32,964 bases of DNA from SFDP01 sp051891855 (lineage in GTDB: Bacteria; Bacillota; Clostridia; Lachnospirales; Lachnospiraceae): assembly GCA_051891855.1 (NCBI GenBank), contig JBJFFP010000063.1, positions 1 to 32,964 on the forward strand, in the 5' to 3' direction. The notes beneath the pieces are model-generated. The model had not been told where the DNA came from. It made no database searches and saw only the letters and a list, made by a program, of their open reading frames with translations. The position numbers were made by a program, and so were the translations under genes. Shown here one piece after another: positions 22,568 through 30,417 of the stretch. Position 1 is the stretch's first letter, and each line of letters opens with the position of its first letter.

Positions 22568-23068
22568 ATGAAGGATATTCAGATACGTCAGATGCATACC
22601 GGAGACGAAAAAATTGCAGCCTATATTACGATAGAGGCATGGCGGGAGTCTTTCGTGAATATTTTATCCAAGGAAAAACTGTATGCCCTTACGGAAACAC
22701 AACAGGTGGAGGAAAATTTTGAACATGCACTGCGTGAGGGAACCTGCAAGGGAGAAATCATGCTGATCAATCATAAGCCCCACTGCATTGCACTATGGGA
22801 TGAGACCAGAGAAAAGGATATGCCGGGTTATGCAGAATTGATTTGCTTCCACAGTCTGGGTAATAACTGGGGAAAGGGCTACGGCTCAAGGATGATGGTA
22901 CATATTCTGGAGGAAATAGCCAAAGCCGGTTATCATCAGGTGATGCTTTGGGTATTTGAAGAGAATACAAGGGCACGGAAATTTTACGAAAAGCATGGTT
23001 TTATTTTATCTGATAAAAGAAAGACATTCGCAGAGGCGACAGAGGTCATGTATTACAGAAAATTATAG
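22568..23068 (+). CDS. GNAT-family N-acetyltransferase
   Basis: A 166-residue acetyl-CoA-dependent acyltransferase. The GNAT fold is visible: N-terminal IQIRQMHTGDEKIAAYI, then AELICFHSLGNNWGKGYGSRMMVHILEEIAKAGYHQVMLWVFEENTRARKFYEKHGF, in which G-K-G-Y-G-S is the pyrophosphate loop (Q/R-x-x-G-x-G/A type) and ENTRARKFYEKHGF the conserved C-terminal strand and helix. I chose ATG 22568, with AGGGGGTG upstream; an in-frame ATG at 22523 lies in the -10 box. Its acceptor substrate is unknown. It stands alone, ahead of hsp20. Confidence 0.88.
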   Translation: MKDIQIRQMHTGDEKIAAYITIEAWRESFVNILSKEKLYALTETQQVEENFEHALREGTCKGEIMLINHKPHCIALWDETREKDMPGYAELICFHSLGNNWGKGYGSRMMVHILEEIAKAGYHQVMLWVFEENTRARKFYEKHGFILSDKRKTFAEATEVMYYRKL

Positions 23069-23143
23069 AGAAGGATACGGGATTCTAAAGTTTACATAAC
23101 AATTCTTTTCTGAAGATAAACAAAATTAACCTTTTCTTAATTG

Positions 23144-23170
23144 TTAGCACTCCGCATTGACGAGTGCTAA
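23144..23170. promoter_or_regulatory. CIRCE element (HrcA operator)
   Basis: TTAGCACTC, nine bases, GAGTGCTAA: an exact match to the CIRCE consensus, extended by one more pair (G23143/C23171). HrcA, not encoded here, binds it and represses heat-shock genes. The -35 box of the hsp20 promoter lies inside its spacer and right arm. Confidence 0.97.
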
Positions 23171-23185
23171 CAACGGTGGTATAAC
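23157..23185 (+). promoter_or_regulatory. Promoter of hsp20
   Basis: TTGACG (23157-23162), a 17-nt spacer and TATAAC (23180-23185). Because the -35 box overlaps CIRCE, bound HrcA would block RNA polymerase directly. Confidence 0.8.
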
Positions 23186-23237
23186 ATAATTATCAGGAAA
23201 AACAAATACAAGCATTCTTAAAAAGGAGGAATGAGTT

Positions 23238-23678
23238 ATGTTAATGCCCAGTATTTTCAGTGAAAACTTATTTGAGGATTTCTTCGGTGATTTTGCACAT
23301 CCGACAAAGAATGTTGCCAGATACAATACTTCTGCTGCCAATATGATGCGCACAGACATCAAAGAGGGGGAGCAGGGATTCGATTTGAATATTGAACTCC
23401 CGGGATTCAATAAGGAGGACATCAGTGCAGAGCTTAAGGATGGTTATTTGACGATCAAAGCTCAGACCGATGAAAGTAATGACCAGAAGGATAAGGAGGG
23501 CAGATATATCCGAAGAGAGAGGTATTATGGCTCCTGCAGCCGCAGCTTCTATGTGGGAGACCGGATTACTCAGGAGGATATTAAGGCCAAATTTGAAAAT
23601 GGTATTTTGAAGCTTCATGTTCCGAAAAAGGAAAGAGAGGAAGTAGAGGAAAAGAGCTATATCGCAATTGAAGGATAA
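23238..23678 (+). CDS. Hsp20/alpha-crystallin family small heat-shock protein
   Basis: A 146-residue ATP-independent holdase chaperone that keeps unfolding proteins soluble. The alpha-crystallin domain covers about residues 38-140: FDLNIELPGFNKEDISAELKDGYLTIKA, then RRERYYGSCSRSFYVGD and FENGILKLHVPKKE, which holds the conserved A/G-x-L-like and G-I-L motifs. The N-terminus (MLMPSIFSENLFEDFFGDF) is of the class A clostridial type, and the C-terminal I-x-I appears as YIAIEG. AAAAGGAGG stands just upstream. Control by HrcA through the CIRCE element is clear, and a terminator follows. Confidence 0.95.
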   Translation: MLMPSIFSENLFEDFFGDFAHPTKNVARYNTSAANMMRTDIKEGEQGFDLNIELPGFNKEDISAELKDGYLTIKAQTDESNDQKDKEGRYIRRERYYGSCSRSFYVGDRITQEDIKAKFENGILKLHVPKKEREEVEEKSYIAIEG

Positions 23679-23691
23679 GGGTTGTTTTCTT

Positions 23692-23725
23692 AATACCACC
23701 GGCATCAGTCGGTGGTATTTTTTTT
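23692..23725 (+). terminator. Terminator after hsp20
   Basis: AATACCACCG (23692-23701) pairs with CGGTGGTATT (23710-23719) across an 8-nt loop, followed by a run of T. Confidence 0.9.
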
Positions 23726-23749
23726 GCTGTAGGAAGTTTTTTTGGGGGG

Positions 23750-23813
23750 GTCAATATTGTACAGTTATAGATATATATTTTGTATTCACATAGAGCCGAC
23801 CTTGTATTAAAAT
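23750..23813 (+). promoter_or_regulatory. Sulfatase promoter with putative AraC-type activator site (site A)
   Basis: GTCAATATTGTACAG (23750-23764), TATTCA (23783-23788) and the -10 box TAAAAT (23808-23813) stand at the same offsets as in site B ahead of the ABC binding-protein gene (28799-28862). The weak -35 (TTCACA, 23785-23790, 17-nt spacer) overlaps the second element, as in promoters that need an activator. The AraC-type response regulator at 25340-26932 is the natural candidate. Confidence 0.65.
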
Positions 23814-23865
23814 AATCATAAATACTATACTTGCCATATTTTAAAGCAGGAGAAAAGAGGTAACT

Positions 23866-25302
23866 ATGCAGGAGCGCCCCAATATCGTTTTATTGATGAC
23901 AGATCAGATGCGTGGTGATTGTCTCGGTATAGCAGGTCATCCGGATGTAAAAACACCTTATCTTGACAGCCTGGCAGATATGGGTAATCTATACACCAAT
24001 GCCTACTCAGTCTGTCCTACCTGTGTACCGGCACGGGCTATGCTACATACGGGAATGTCACAGGAACACACGGGCCGCGTAGGCTATGAGGATGGTGTGC
24101 GGTGGAATTATGCCCATACAATGGCAGGAGAATTGAGCAAAGCCGGCTATTACACGCAGTGTGTGGGTAAAATGCATGTTCATCCGCTTCGCAATTATCT
24201 TGGGTTTCATCATGTCCGACTGCACGACGGCTATATGCACGCCTATCGGGCACCGGATATACCTTACCAGGAAAGCCAGAAGGTAGCAGATGATTATTAC
24301 TGGTGGCTGAAGCAGGAGCTTGGAGTAAAGGCAGATCCATTGGAAACAGGACTGGATTGTAACGGCTGGGTGACCCGTCCTTGGATGTATGAGGAAAAAT
24401 ATCATCCTACCAACTGGGTAGCAGATGAGTGCCTTGACTTTCTGCGGCGGCGCGATCCTGATATGCCCTTTTTTCTCATGGCAAGCTTCGTGCGGCCCCA
24501 TGCACCCTTAGATCCTCCGCAATGCTATTTGGATTTATACAAAGATAAAGATCTTCAGCCTCCCTATTTCGGAGATTGGAATGATAGAGAACGCTTGGAG
24601 AGAGAAGGGCACAGCTACCATTCCCTTACCGGGCCCTGTGATCGGGAGTATGTGAGGCAAATGAGAGCTGCCTATTATGGAAGCATTACCCATATAGATC
24701 ATCAGATAGGACGTATTCTGCTGGATCTTGTGGAACGTAAGCTTATGGATAATACGGTGATCGTGTTCCTCTCTGACCATGGGGATATGCTGGGTGACCA
24801 TCTGCAGTTCCAAAAGGCGAAACCCTATCAGGGAAGTATTCATATACCGCTGTTTATATCTGGCCCGGAGAAATATGTGGGAGAAGGGCATCGCCGCTGC
24901 AGTGACCTGGTGGGGCTGCAGGATATTATGCCCACACTGTTGGAGTTGGCAGGGGTAGCAATCCCGGACACCGTCGATGGCAGAAGTCTGCTGCACCCGC
25001 TTTCCCGTCCGTGGCTGCATGGAGAGCATACCCTGGGAGAATTATCTTCACAGTTTATCGTCACCAAGAGGGATAAATACATCTGGTATTCTCAGACGGG
25101 TGAGGAGCAGTATTTCCACCTGGAAAAAGATCCCCATGAAACACATAACAGGATTCATGATGCTGACTGCCATAAGCGGATTACGGAGCTTCGAGGCTGC
25201 CTCATAGAAGCCTTGAAGGACCGTGAAGAAGGCTATGTTCGGGATGGACAGCTGGTTGTGGGAAAGAGGCCTCTGACGGTATTGAGTAATATACGAAAAT
25301 AA
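23866..25302 (+). CDS. Sulfatase (type I, formylglycine-dependent, cytoplasmic)
   Basis: A 478-residue sulfatase that would hydrolyse a sulfate ester. The N-terminus NIVLLMTDQMRGDCLG holds the metal-binding Asp pair region; C53-V-P-A-R in CPTCVPARAMLHTG is the formylglycine site (C-x-P-x-R, Cys type, matured by a radical SAM anSME enzyme not in this window). Later FLSDHGDMLGDH gives the D-H metal ligands and FQKAKPYQGS the lysine/substrate region. No signal peptide is present, so it acts in the cytoplasm on imported substrate. Its promoter shares an operator with the sugar ABC transporter at 28918-32200. The N-terminal and CPTC context resembles arylsulfatase/choline-sulfatase-like groups; the real substrate, perhaps a sulfated host sugar, is inferred. 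Confidence 0.92.
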   Translation: MQERPNIVLLMTDQMRGDCLGIAGHPDVKTPYLDSLADMGNLYTNAYSVCPTCVPARAMLHTGMSQEHTGRVGYEDGVRWNYAHTMAGELSKAGYYTQCVGKMHVHPLRNYLGFHHVRLHDGYMHAYRAPDIPYQESQKVADDYYWWLKQELGVKADPLETGLDCNGWVTRPWMYEEKYHPTNWVADECLDFLRRRDPDMPFFLMASFVRPHAPLDPPQCYLDLYKDKDLQPPYFGDWNDRERLEREGHSYHSLTGPCDREYVRQMRAAYYGSITHIDHQIGRILLDLVERKLMDNTVIVFLSDHGDMLGDHLQFQKAKPYQGSIHIPLFISGPEKYVGEGHRRCSDLVGLQDIMPTLLELAGVAIPDTVDGRSLLHPLSRPWLHGEHTLGELSSQFIVTKRDKYIWYSQTGEEQYFHLEKDPHETHNRIHDADCHKRITELRGCLIEALKDREEGYVRDGQLVVGKRPLTVLSNIRK

Positions 25303-25304
25303 AG

Positions 25305-25340
25305 AAAAAGCTCTGCTTGTGGATTCGGCAGAGCTTTTTT
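25305..25340. terminator. Bidirectional terminator between sulfatase and response regulator
   Basis: AAAAAGCTCTGC (25305-25316) pairs with GCAGAGCTTTTT (25328-25339) across an 11-nt loop, with T-runs on both strands. Confidence 0.9.
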
Positions 25341-26932
25341 CAGTTTTTTACTGTACCGGAGCGTGCCAGCCGGATTAGGAAATCACGGGGTGACAGACCA
25401 AAATATTCCTTGAAACGGCGTGTGAAATAGAAGGGCTCAGAAATACCCACCGCAGAGGCAACCTCCTGGATATACAGGTTGGGGTTGCTGCTAAGCAGCT
25501 CGGCAGCTTTTTCCATACGGACAGTATTAAGATAGTTGAACACACTGTCACCATATTCTTTTTTAAAAAGCCGGCAGAGATAGCTTTTATTTAAATTTAC
25601 GGCATCTGCAATCTCATCCAGTGTGATATGCTCGCTGTAATGAATATTCACATAGCGTATCACAACCTGCACTTCCTTTCGATATCTTTCAAATTCATTC
25701 CCACTGCCTTTTTGTAAAAGAAAAAGTCCTTCACCAAGAGTAGCCTCCAGTTGGTCAAGAGTATCGGACTTCAGCAGCCTCTGCTGATAATCGTGAATTT
25801 GTGGATGTAGATTTCTGGCATCCAGGGAAAGAGCTATATTCTCAAAAATATGTACACAACTCATACATAGCAGTAAAGGATCCAGGGGCAGGGCGGCCCA
25901 TTGGGCCAATACATTGTGAATATATCGGAAGATTTCCTCTTGCTTACCGAAACGCATGAAATCCAGAAGGGAATCTACTGTGGCAGTGATTTCCTCATCC
26001 GGGACATCGCGGATAAAGTGAATATCCTTTGTAAAAAGGATAGAGCTGTCCGGGTGGTAGAAGGAAGTACTGCGTGCATTGATGCAGGCAAGATAGGCAC
26101 TGCGGCATTTGGTGAGACCGACCGCCGGCTCAGAGCAGGAGAGGGTGGGACGGACACCAAAATAGGTTATAATCTGCCGGAGAAAGACTTTTGATTTTTT
26201 GGGCAGAGTATGCTCCAGTGCTTCGCTGTAAGGCAGACAATAAAGGATTTCGTTGTGATGTGTCATGATACTGACAGGCATGGTGGTCAGTAAGAGCGCT
26301 TCGGCCAGTAAGGTTTGAAGGTTGGGGGCGACTCTTTTTAACTTTTCCCGTTTGATATCCTCATGGAAAAACAAGGTAAGAATAATACTGGGCTGAGAGA
26401 AAAGCAGACTGTCAATGGTTTCTTCTGAAAGCTCTCCCGGAGAAATGGTCTCATCCAGAAAGAAGTCCCGAAGCTCATTCAGTAAAATTTTTGTATTTTG
26501 TAATTCCATCTGCTGCTTTTGCCGGAGAGCTTCTTCCCGATCTTTCTGCCGATCCTGAATATTGATTGCAATTTTGTCCAAATGCTCCAACAGCAGGTCG
26601 GCAGATATATTTGCTTTTAATAAGTAATCAACAGCACCGGCAGTCAATGCTTCACGAACCAGTTCAAAATCAGAATAATTGCTAAGAACCAGTGTGGGAA
26701 TATCCAGCTGCTCCTGCTTCAATGCCCGAATTAAGGCTATACCGTCCATTACAGACATTTTCAGATCCGTTATGATAATATCTACCGGATTGGTTCTGAC
26801 ATAGGCCAGAGCTTCCTCGCCATTACTGGCAGTATGACAAAGGGAATAAGGGGTCTTAGTCCAATCTGTCAACTGGCGGAAAACAATTTTAATTGCAGGT
26901 TCATCATCAACAAGCAGAATCTGTAAACTCAT
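25340..26932 (-). CDS. AraC-type response regulator (YesN-like)
   Basis: A 530-residue two-component regulator. The N-terminal receiver (residues 1-120) has the acidic pair D9-D10, phospho-acceptor D56 in DIIITDLKMSVMDG and the conserved Lys in LLKANIS. A long middle region (about 150-400) of low conservation follows, as in YesN proteins. The last 100 residues form a double helix-turn-helix AraC domain: YSEHITLDEIADAVNLNKSYLCRLFKKEYG and IQEVASAVGISEPFYFTRRFKEYFG. Its ATG overlaps the kinase stop codon by 4 nt (ATGA), so the pair is translationally coupled. It sits between the sulfatase and the ABC genes and probably activates both through sites A and B. Confidence 0.94.
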   Translation of the reverse strand: MSLQILLVDDEPAIKIVFRQLTDWTKTPYSLCHTASNGEEALAYVRTNPVDIIITDLKMSVMDGIALIRALKQEQLDIPTLVLSNYSDFELVREALTAGAVDYLLKANISADLLLEHLDKIAINIQDRQKDREEALRQKQQMELQNTKILLNELRDFFLDETISPGELSEETIDSLLFSQPSIILTLFFHEDIKREKLKRVAPNLQTLLAEALLLTTMPVSIMTHHNEILYCLPYSEALEHTLPKKSKVFLRQIITYFGVRPTLSCSEPAVGLTKCRSAYLACINARSTSFYHPDSSILFTKDIHFIRDVPDEEITATVDSLLDFMRFGKQEEIFRYIHNVLAQWAALPLDPLLLCMSCVHIFENIALSLDARNLHPQIHDYQQRLLKSDTLDQLEATLGEGLFLLQKGSGNEFERYRKEVQVVIRYVNIHYSEHITLDEIADAVNLNKSYLCRLFKKEYGDSVFNYLNTVRMEKAAELLSSNPNLYIQEVASAVGISEPFYFTRRFKEYFGLSPRDFLIRLARSGTVKN

Positions 26933-28725
26933 TCGGGAAATTCCTCCTTATACAGCCTGCGGGGAATTGTCACTCGGCAAATGGTGCCCTTACCCGGCTG
27001 ACTGTCTATTTCTAATCCATATTGTGGGCCATAATGCAGTTTTATCCTCTGGTCTACATTATTAACACCTATACCGGAAAAGCGACTTTTATTTTCGTGT
27101 CTTACAGACGTTGGCTCAAATCCACAGCCGTTGTCGCTCAGAATAACTTCAATGGTATCTGTATGGGAAAAGTGGCTTTCCACCGTAATGGAGATAGGCT
27201 CATCCTCCTCACAGGTGCCGTGTATAATAGCATTCTCGGCCAGGGGCTGAAGAGCAAAGCGTGGGATTTCACAGGCCAAGGTCTCTTCATCCAAATCATA
27301 GCTGACCTGAAACATTCCTGCGTAGCGGATAGTTTGAATCGTAAAATAGTGTTTCAGATTCTCAATTTCCAGCGAAAGGGGAATCAGCTCCTGCTTTTTG
27401 ACAAGAGTGTGCTGCAATAAAATGGTAAGGGATGAAATTCCCTGCTCCAGTACAGGTACGTCATTCATCTGTGCAACGACACCAAGAGAGTTTAGTGTGT
27501 TGAAGAGAAAGTGGGAGTTGATCTGATATTGCAGAACCTCCAGTTCAAGGCTGCGCTTAAGCTCCTGCTCCCGATTCCAACGAATACCAAACATCCTGAT
27601 TTCCTGAATCATCCCATCGATAGTACGGCCCAGGAAGCCCAATTCATCAGGGCTGGTATCCCCAATGGAAATGTTCAGATTTTTATCGGAGGTGATACTG
27701 CAGACGGTAATAATATGATTGATGGGCTGCATAATGCTGGCATAAACGAAAAGGGTAATATATAGACAGAAGAAAATTAATAACACAGCTATAACCACCA
27801 GAAGCATATTAATCTGGCTTGTCTCTTCTGAAATATACCGATAAGGGAAGGTGGCCACCAGATAATTGTCAAAATCAGCATTATAGTTGGAAATAACCAC
27901 CTGTTTTTCGCCGCCTTTTGATGAATAAAAGGTTTGGGACAAAATTTCTTTATTTTTCCGAATCTCCTTCAGCAGATTGCTTTCCAGCTGGGAACCCAGC
28001 AGAGTCCGATCCTGGGAAGAAATAATATAGCCGTCACCGCGAACAAGCATAATATTGGAATCATCTCCGAAGGATACATTGGTAAACAGAGTATTACTGA
28101 AAAAATTTTCATCAAGATAAAGCAGAATATAACCAATGTGCTCACTGAGATTATGCAGACTGTAGATTTTGCGGCCCAGAACGATTTTATCTCTGCCTCG
28201 GTAGGTATGGATGTACTGCAGGGAGTCATGGGGGGAAGCCTGATTAATATTCTCGACGATTTCAGCAAAGCGCTCAGCATTTATGTCATCATAGCCCAAA
28301 TCATATACAATGTTACGGTTACGATCCAGAATCCGAAGGTTTTTCAGATAAATTGAAGGAAAGGGTACTTTTATGCGCAAATGATTTATGGCCTGTACAT
28401 CCTGCTCGTCCAGGGTAAAGCTTTCACCGCCTGCCTTGGAAAGAACACGTTGACAGTCATCGTCAATGGAGAGAGTGTCCATATATGTACGAAATACATT
28501 CAGCTCTGTAATAAAATTTTGGTTTAATAAATACATGGCCTGTTCGTTAGAGCGCCCCAGCTTATCGTTAATAGACTGTGTATACACATTGTAAGCATAA
28601 ATGCCGATACAGGTCACCGGAACGAGGGAAATAAATAGAAAAATAAATAAAAGCCTGTTGCGGATTTTAAAATTGCGCAAATAATCAATTAGTTTTATAC
28701 TTGGGATTTTTTTTGGTGATTTCAC
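26929..28725 (-). CDS. Sensor histidine kinase (YesM-like)
   Basis: A 598-residue membrane sensor kinase. A cytoplasmic start is followed by a first membrane helix (LLFIFLFISLVPVTCIGIYAY), an extracytoplasmic sensor region of about 260 residues, a second helix (MLLVVIAVLLIFFCLYITLFVY), a HAMP domain, the His_kinase region with H405 in QINSHFLFNTLN, and an ATPase domain with ALQPLAENAIIHG (N box) and LSDNGCGF (G1). These kinases usually sense carbohydrates or a binding protein at the surface. The start codon is GTG with AAGGGG 6 nt upstream. It pairs with the overlapping regulator gene and is divergent from the binding-protein gene. Confidence 0.94.
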   Translation of the reverse strand: MKSPKKIPSIKLIDYLRNFKIRNRLLFIFLFISLVPVTCIGIYAYNVYTQSINDKLGRSNEQAMYLLNQNFITELNVFRTYMDTLSIDDDCQRVLSKAGGESFTLDEQDVQAINHLRIKVPFPSIYLKNLRILDRNRNIVYDLGYDDINAERFAEIVENINQASPHDSLQYIHTYRGRDKIVLGRKIYSLHNLSEHIGYILLYLDENFFSNTLFTNVSFGDDSNIMLVRGDGYIISSQDRTLLGSQLESNLLKEIRKNKEILSQTFYSSKGGEKQVVISNYNADFDNYLVATFPYRYISEETSQINMLLVVIAVLLIFFCLYITLFVYASIMQPINHIITVCSITSDKNLNISIGDTSPDELGFLGRTIDGMIQEIRMFGIRWNREQELKRSLELEVLQYQINSHFLFNTLNSLGVVAQMNDVPVLEQGISSLTILLQHTLVKKQELIPLSLEIENLKHYFTIQTIRYAGMFQVSYDLDEETLACEIPRFALQPLAENAIIHGTCEEDEPISITVESHFSHTDTIEVILSDNGCGFEPTSVRHENKSRFSGIGVNNVDQRIKLHYGPQYGLEIDSQPGKGTICRVTIPRRLYKEEFPE

Positions 28726-28798
28726 ACAAGCCCCTTTTCCAAAATCAGATCATAATAGGTTCCATTTTGCCTTTATATTAAATATAATCATAAAAAAA

Positions 28799-28862
28799 GT
28801 CAATATCGTATAGCTTTGTGCAAATTGTGTATATTCAATCCGAGACTGTGAATAAGTATAAT
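28799..28862 (+). promoter_or_regulatory. ABC operon promoter with putative AraC-type activator site (site B)
   Basis: GTCAATATCGTATAG (28799-28813), TATTCA (28832-28837) and TATAAT (28857-28862) match site A at identical offsets; 13 of the first 15 bases agree. The -35 at 17-nt spacing is a poor TTCAAT (28834-28839), so activation is expected. The site lies between the divergent kinase and binding-protein genes. Confidence 0.7.
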
Positions 28863-28917
28863 GTAGACAGCCAAAGGGATATACTCCCCAATAAAATATA
28901 AAAAAGGAGGAAACAAC

Positions 28918-30336
28918 ATGAAAAAGACAATCAGCACTCTGCTTGCAGTCAGTATGTGTGCCGCGATAGCGGTCGGCTGCAGCAAAGCGGCAGACTCCCC
29001 TTCAGCTACAAGTGCCAATACGGAAACGGAAAATACTACCGTTTCTGAAGCGGCAGCCGACAATGAGACGGCAGCAGGGGCAGAACAGTTTGAGAACAAG
29101 AAACTGAGTATTGCTGTATTTGAAGGTGGCTATGGACCTGATTATTGGAACGAGATCGTGGATAGGTTTGAGGCGGCTTATCCCGGTGTGGAGGTGGAGA
29201 TGCAGATCAGTCCGTCAATCGGTGATGTTATCCGTCCCCAGATTGTTGCCGGTAATGTTCCTGACTTTATCGTAATGAATGATAACGATTCCACAGGCCT
29301 GATTGCTTCCATTATCAAGGAAAAAGGGCTGATGGATATCACCGATGTATTTGAAGGGCCGGGGCTGGATGATGATACACCGCTGAAGGATCAGATTAAC
29401 GAAGGGGTTTTAGAAACCGCAAAGTGCCAGCCCTATGGGGATGGAAAAATCTATCTTGCCCCATTCAACAGCAGTCCCATGGGACTTGTCTATAACAAAA
29501 CTTTATTTGAGGAAATGGGCTATGAGCTGCCTACTACCTGGGATGAGTTTTTTGCCCTGGGAGATCAGGCTAAGAAGGATGGCTACGCTTTAATGACTTA
29601 TGCCGGTATTTATCCCGGTTACATGGAGTCATTCCTGTGGCCTGCACTGGCTTCCGCCGCCGGGCTGGATCATGTAGGGGATATTTCTAACTACGTTGAA
29701 GGCTCTTATTCAATACCGGAAGTCATGGAGGTACTCCAATACATAGCCAAAATCGGTACAGATGGATATCTGCTGGATGGTACTGTTGCATTGAATCACA
29801 CTCAATCCCAGACTGAAATGATGATGAACAAGTGTCTGTTCATCCCCAATGGCAACTGGATGGAAAATGAAATGGCTGAGGCTCCCCGTGCCGATGGCTT
29901 TGAATTTGGTTTATGGACTGCCCCTGTTCTGAAAAAAGGGGATCAGGCATATGTGATGACCAGTGTTGAACAGTTTTCCATTCCCGCAAATGCAAAAAAT
30001 CCTCAGTTGGCCAAAGAGTTTCTGCGTTTCCTGTATACAGAGGATTCGGTAAAGCTGTTTGCCCAGAAGGCTAATGGTATCTATGCGTTGAAGGATGCCA
30101 CTGAATTGTCTAAGGGGCTTGTTTCTGACGGTATTTATAACATGAACTCAGTATATGAGCATGGTACCTCTATGGTATTTGGATTTGCTGCTTTGCCGGA
30201 AGGCTGTAAGGTAGTTCCCCGTGACAGGGTATTTAAGGTTCTGTCTGATGTTATGACCGGCAAGATGAGTGCCCAGGAGTGGGCTCAGGGAGTTGAGGAT
30301 TCCTTTAAGGAAGTTAACTCCATGACTGCCCAGTAG
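28918..30336 (+). CDS. Carbohydrate ABC transporter substrate-binding lipoprotein
   Basis: A 472-residue extracellular sugar-binding protein. The lipoprotein signal is clear: MKK, a hydrophobic core and lipobox AVGC with lipidated C21, followed by a Ser/Thr/Glu-rich linker to about residue 55. The mature part has the family 1 binding-protein pattern: LSIAVFEGGYGPDYWNEIVDRFEAAYPGVEVEM, AGNVPDFIVMN, LVYNKTLFEEMGYELPTTWDEFF and a late EFLRFLYTEDSVKLFA. The GYG.DYW...FEAAYPGV opening reminds me of NgcE-type (N-acetylglucosamine/chitobiose) proteins, which I offer only as a lead. AAAAGGAGG precedes the ATG. It heads an operon with two permeases and carries promoter site B. Confidence 0.93.
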   Translation: MKKTISTLLAVSMCAAIAVGCSKAADSPSATSANTETENTTVSEAAADNETAAGAEQFENKKLSIAVFEGGYGPDYWNEIVDRFEAAYPGVEVEMQISPSIGDVIRPQIVAGNVPDFIVMNDNDSTGLIASIIKEKGLMDITDVFEGPGLDDDTPLKDQINEGVLETAKCQPYGDGKIYLAPFNSSPMGLVYNKTLFEEMGYELPTTWDEFFALGDQAKKDGYALMTYAGIYPGYMESFLWPALASAAGLDHVGDISNYVEGSYSIPEVMEVLQYIAKIGTDGYLLDGTVALNHTQSQTEMMMNKCLFIPNGNWMENEMAEAPRADGFEFGLWTAPVLKKGDQAYVMTSVEQFSIPANAKNPQLAKEFLRFLYTEDSVKLFAQKANGIYALKDATELSKGLVSDGIYNMNSVYEHGTSMVFGFAALPEGCKVVPRDRVFKVLSDVMTGKMSAQEWAQGVEDSFKEVNSMTAQ

Positions 30337-30363
30337 TCCCCAATAAAACGCACAAACTTATCA

Positions 30364-30399
30364 GGCACCATGCTGCATCCTTTGGCATGGTGCCATTTT
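30364..30399 (+). terminator. Hairpin between binding-protein and permease genes (probable attenuator)
   Basis: GGCACCATGC (30364-30373) pairs with GCATGGTGCC (30385-30394) across an 11-nt loop, followed only by ATTTT. With no new promoter after it, a partial stop is likely, so that more binding protein than permease is made. Confidence 0.65.
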
Positions 30400-30417
30400 G
30401 TTGAAAGGAGTAATTGA

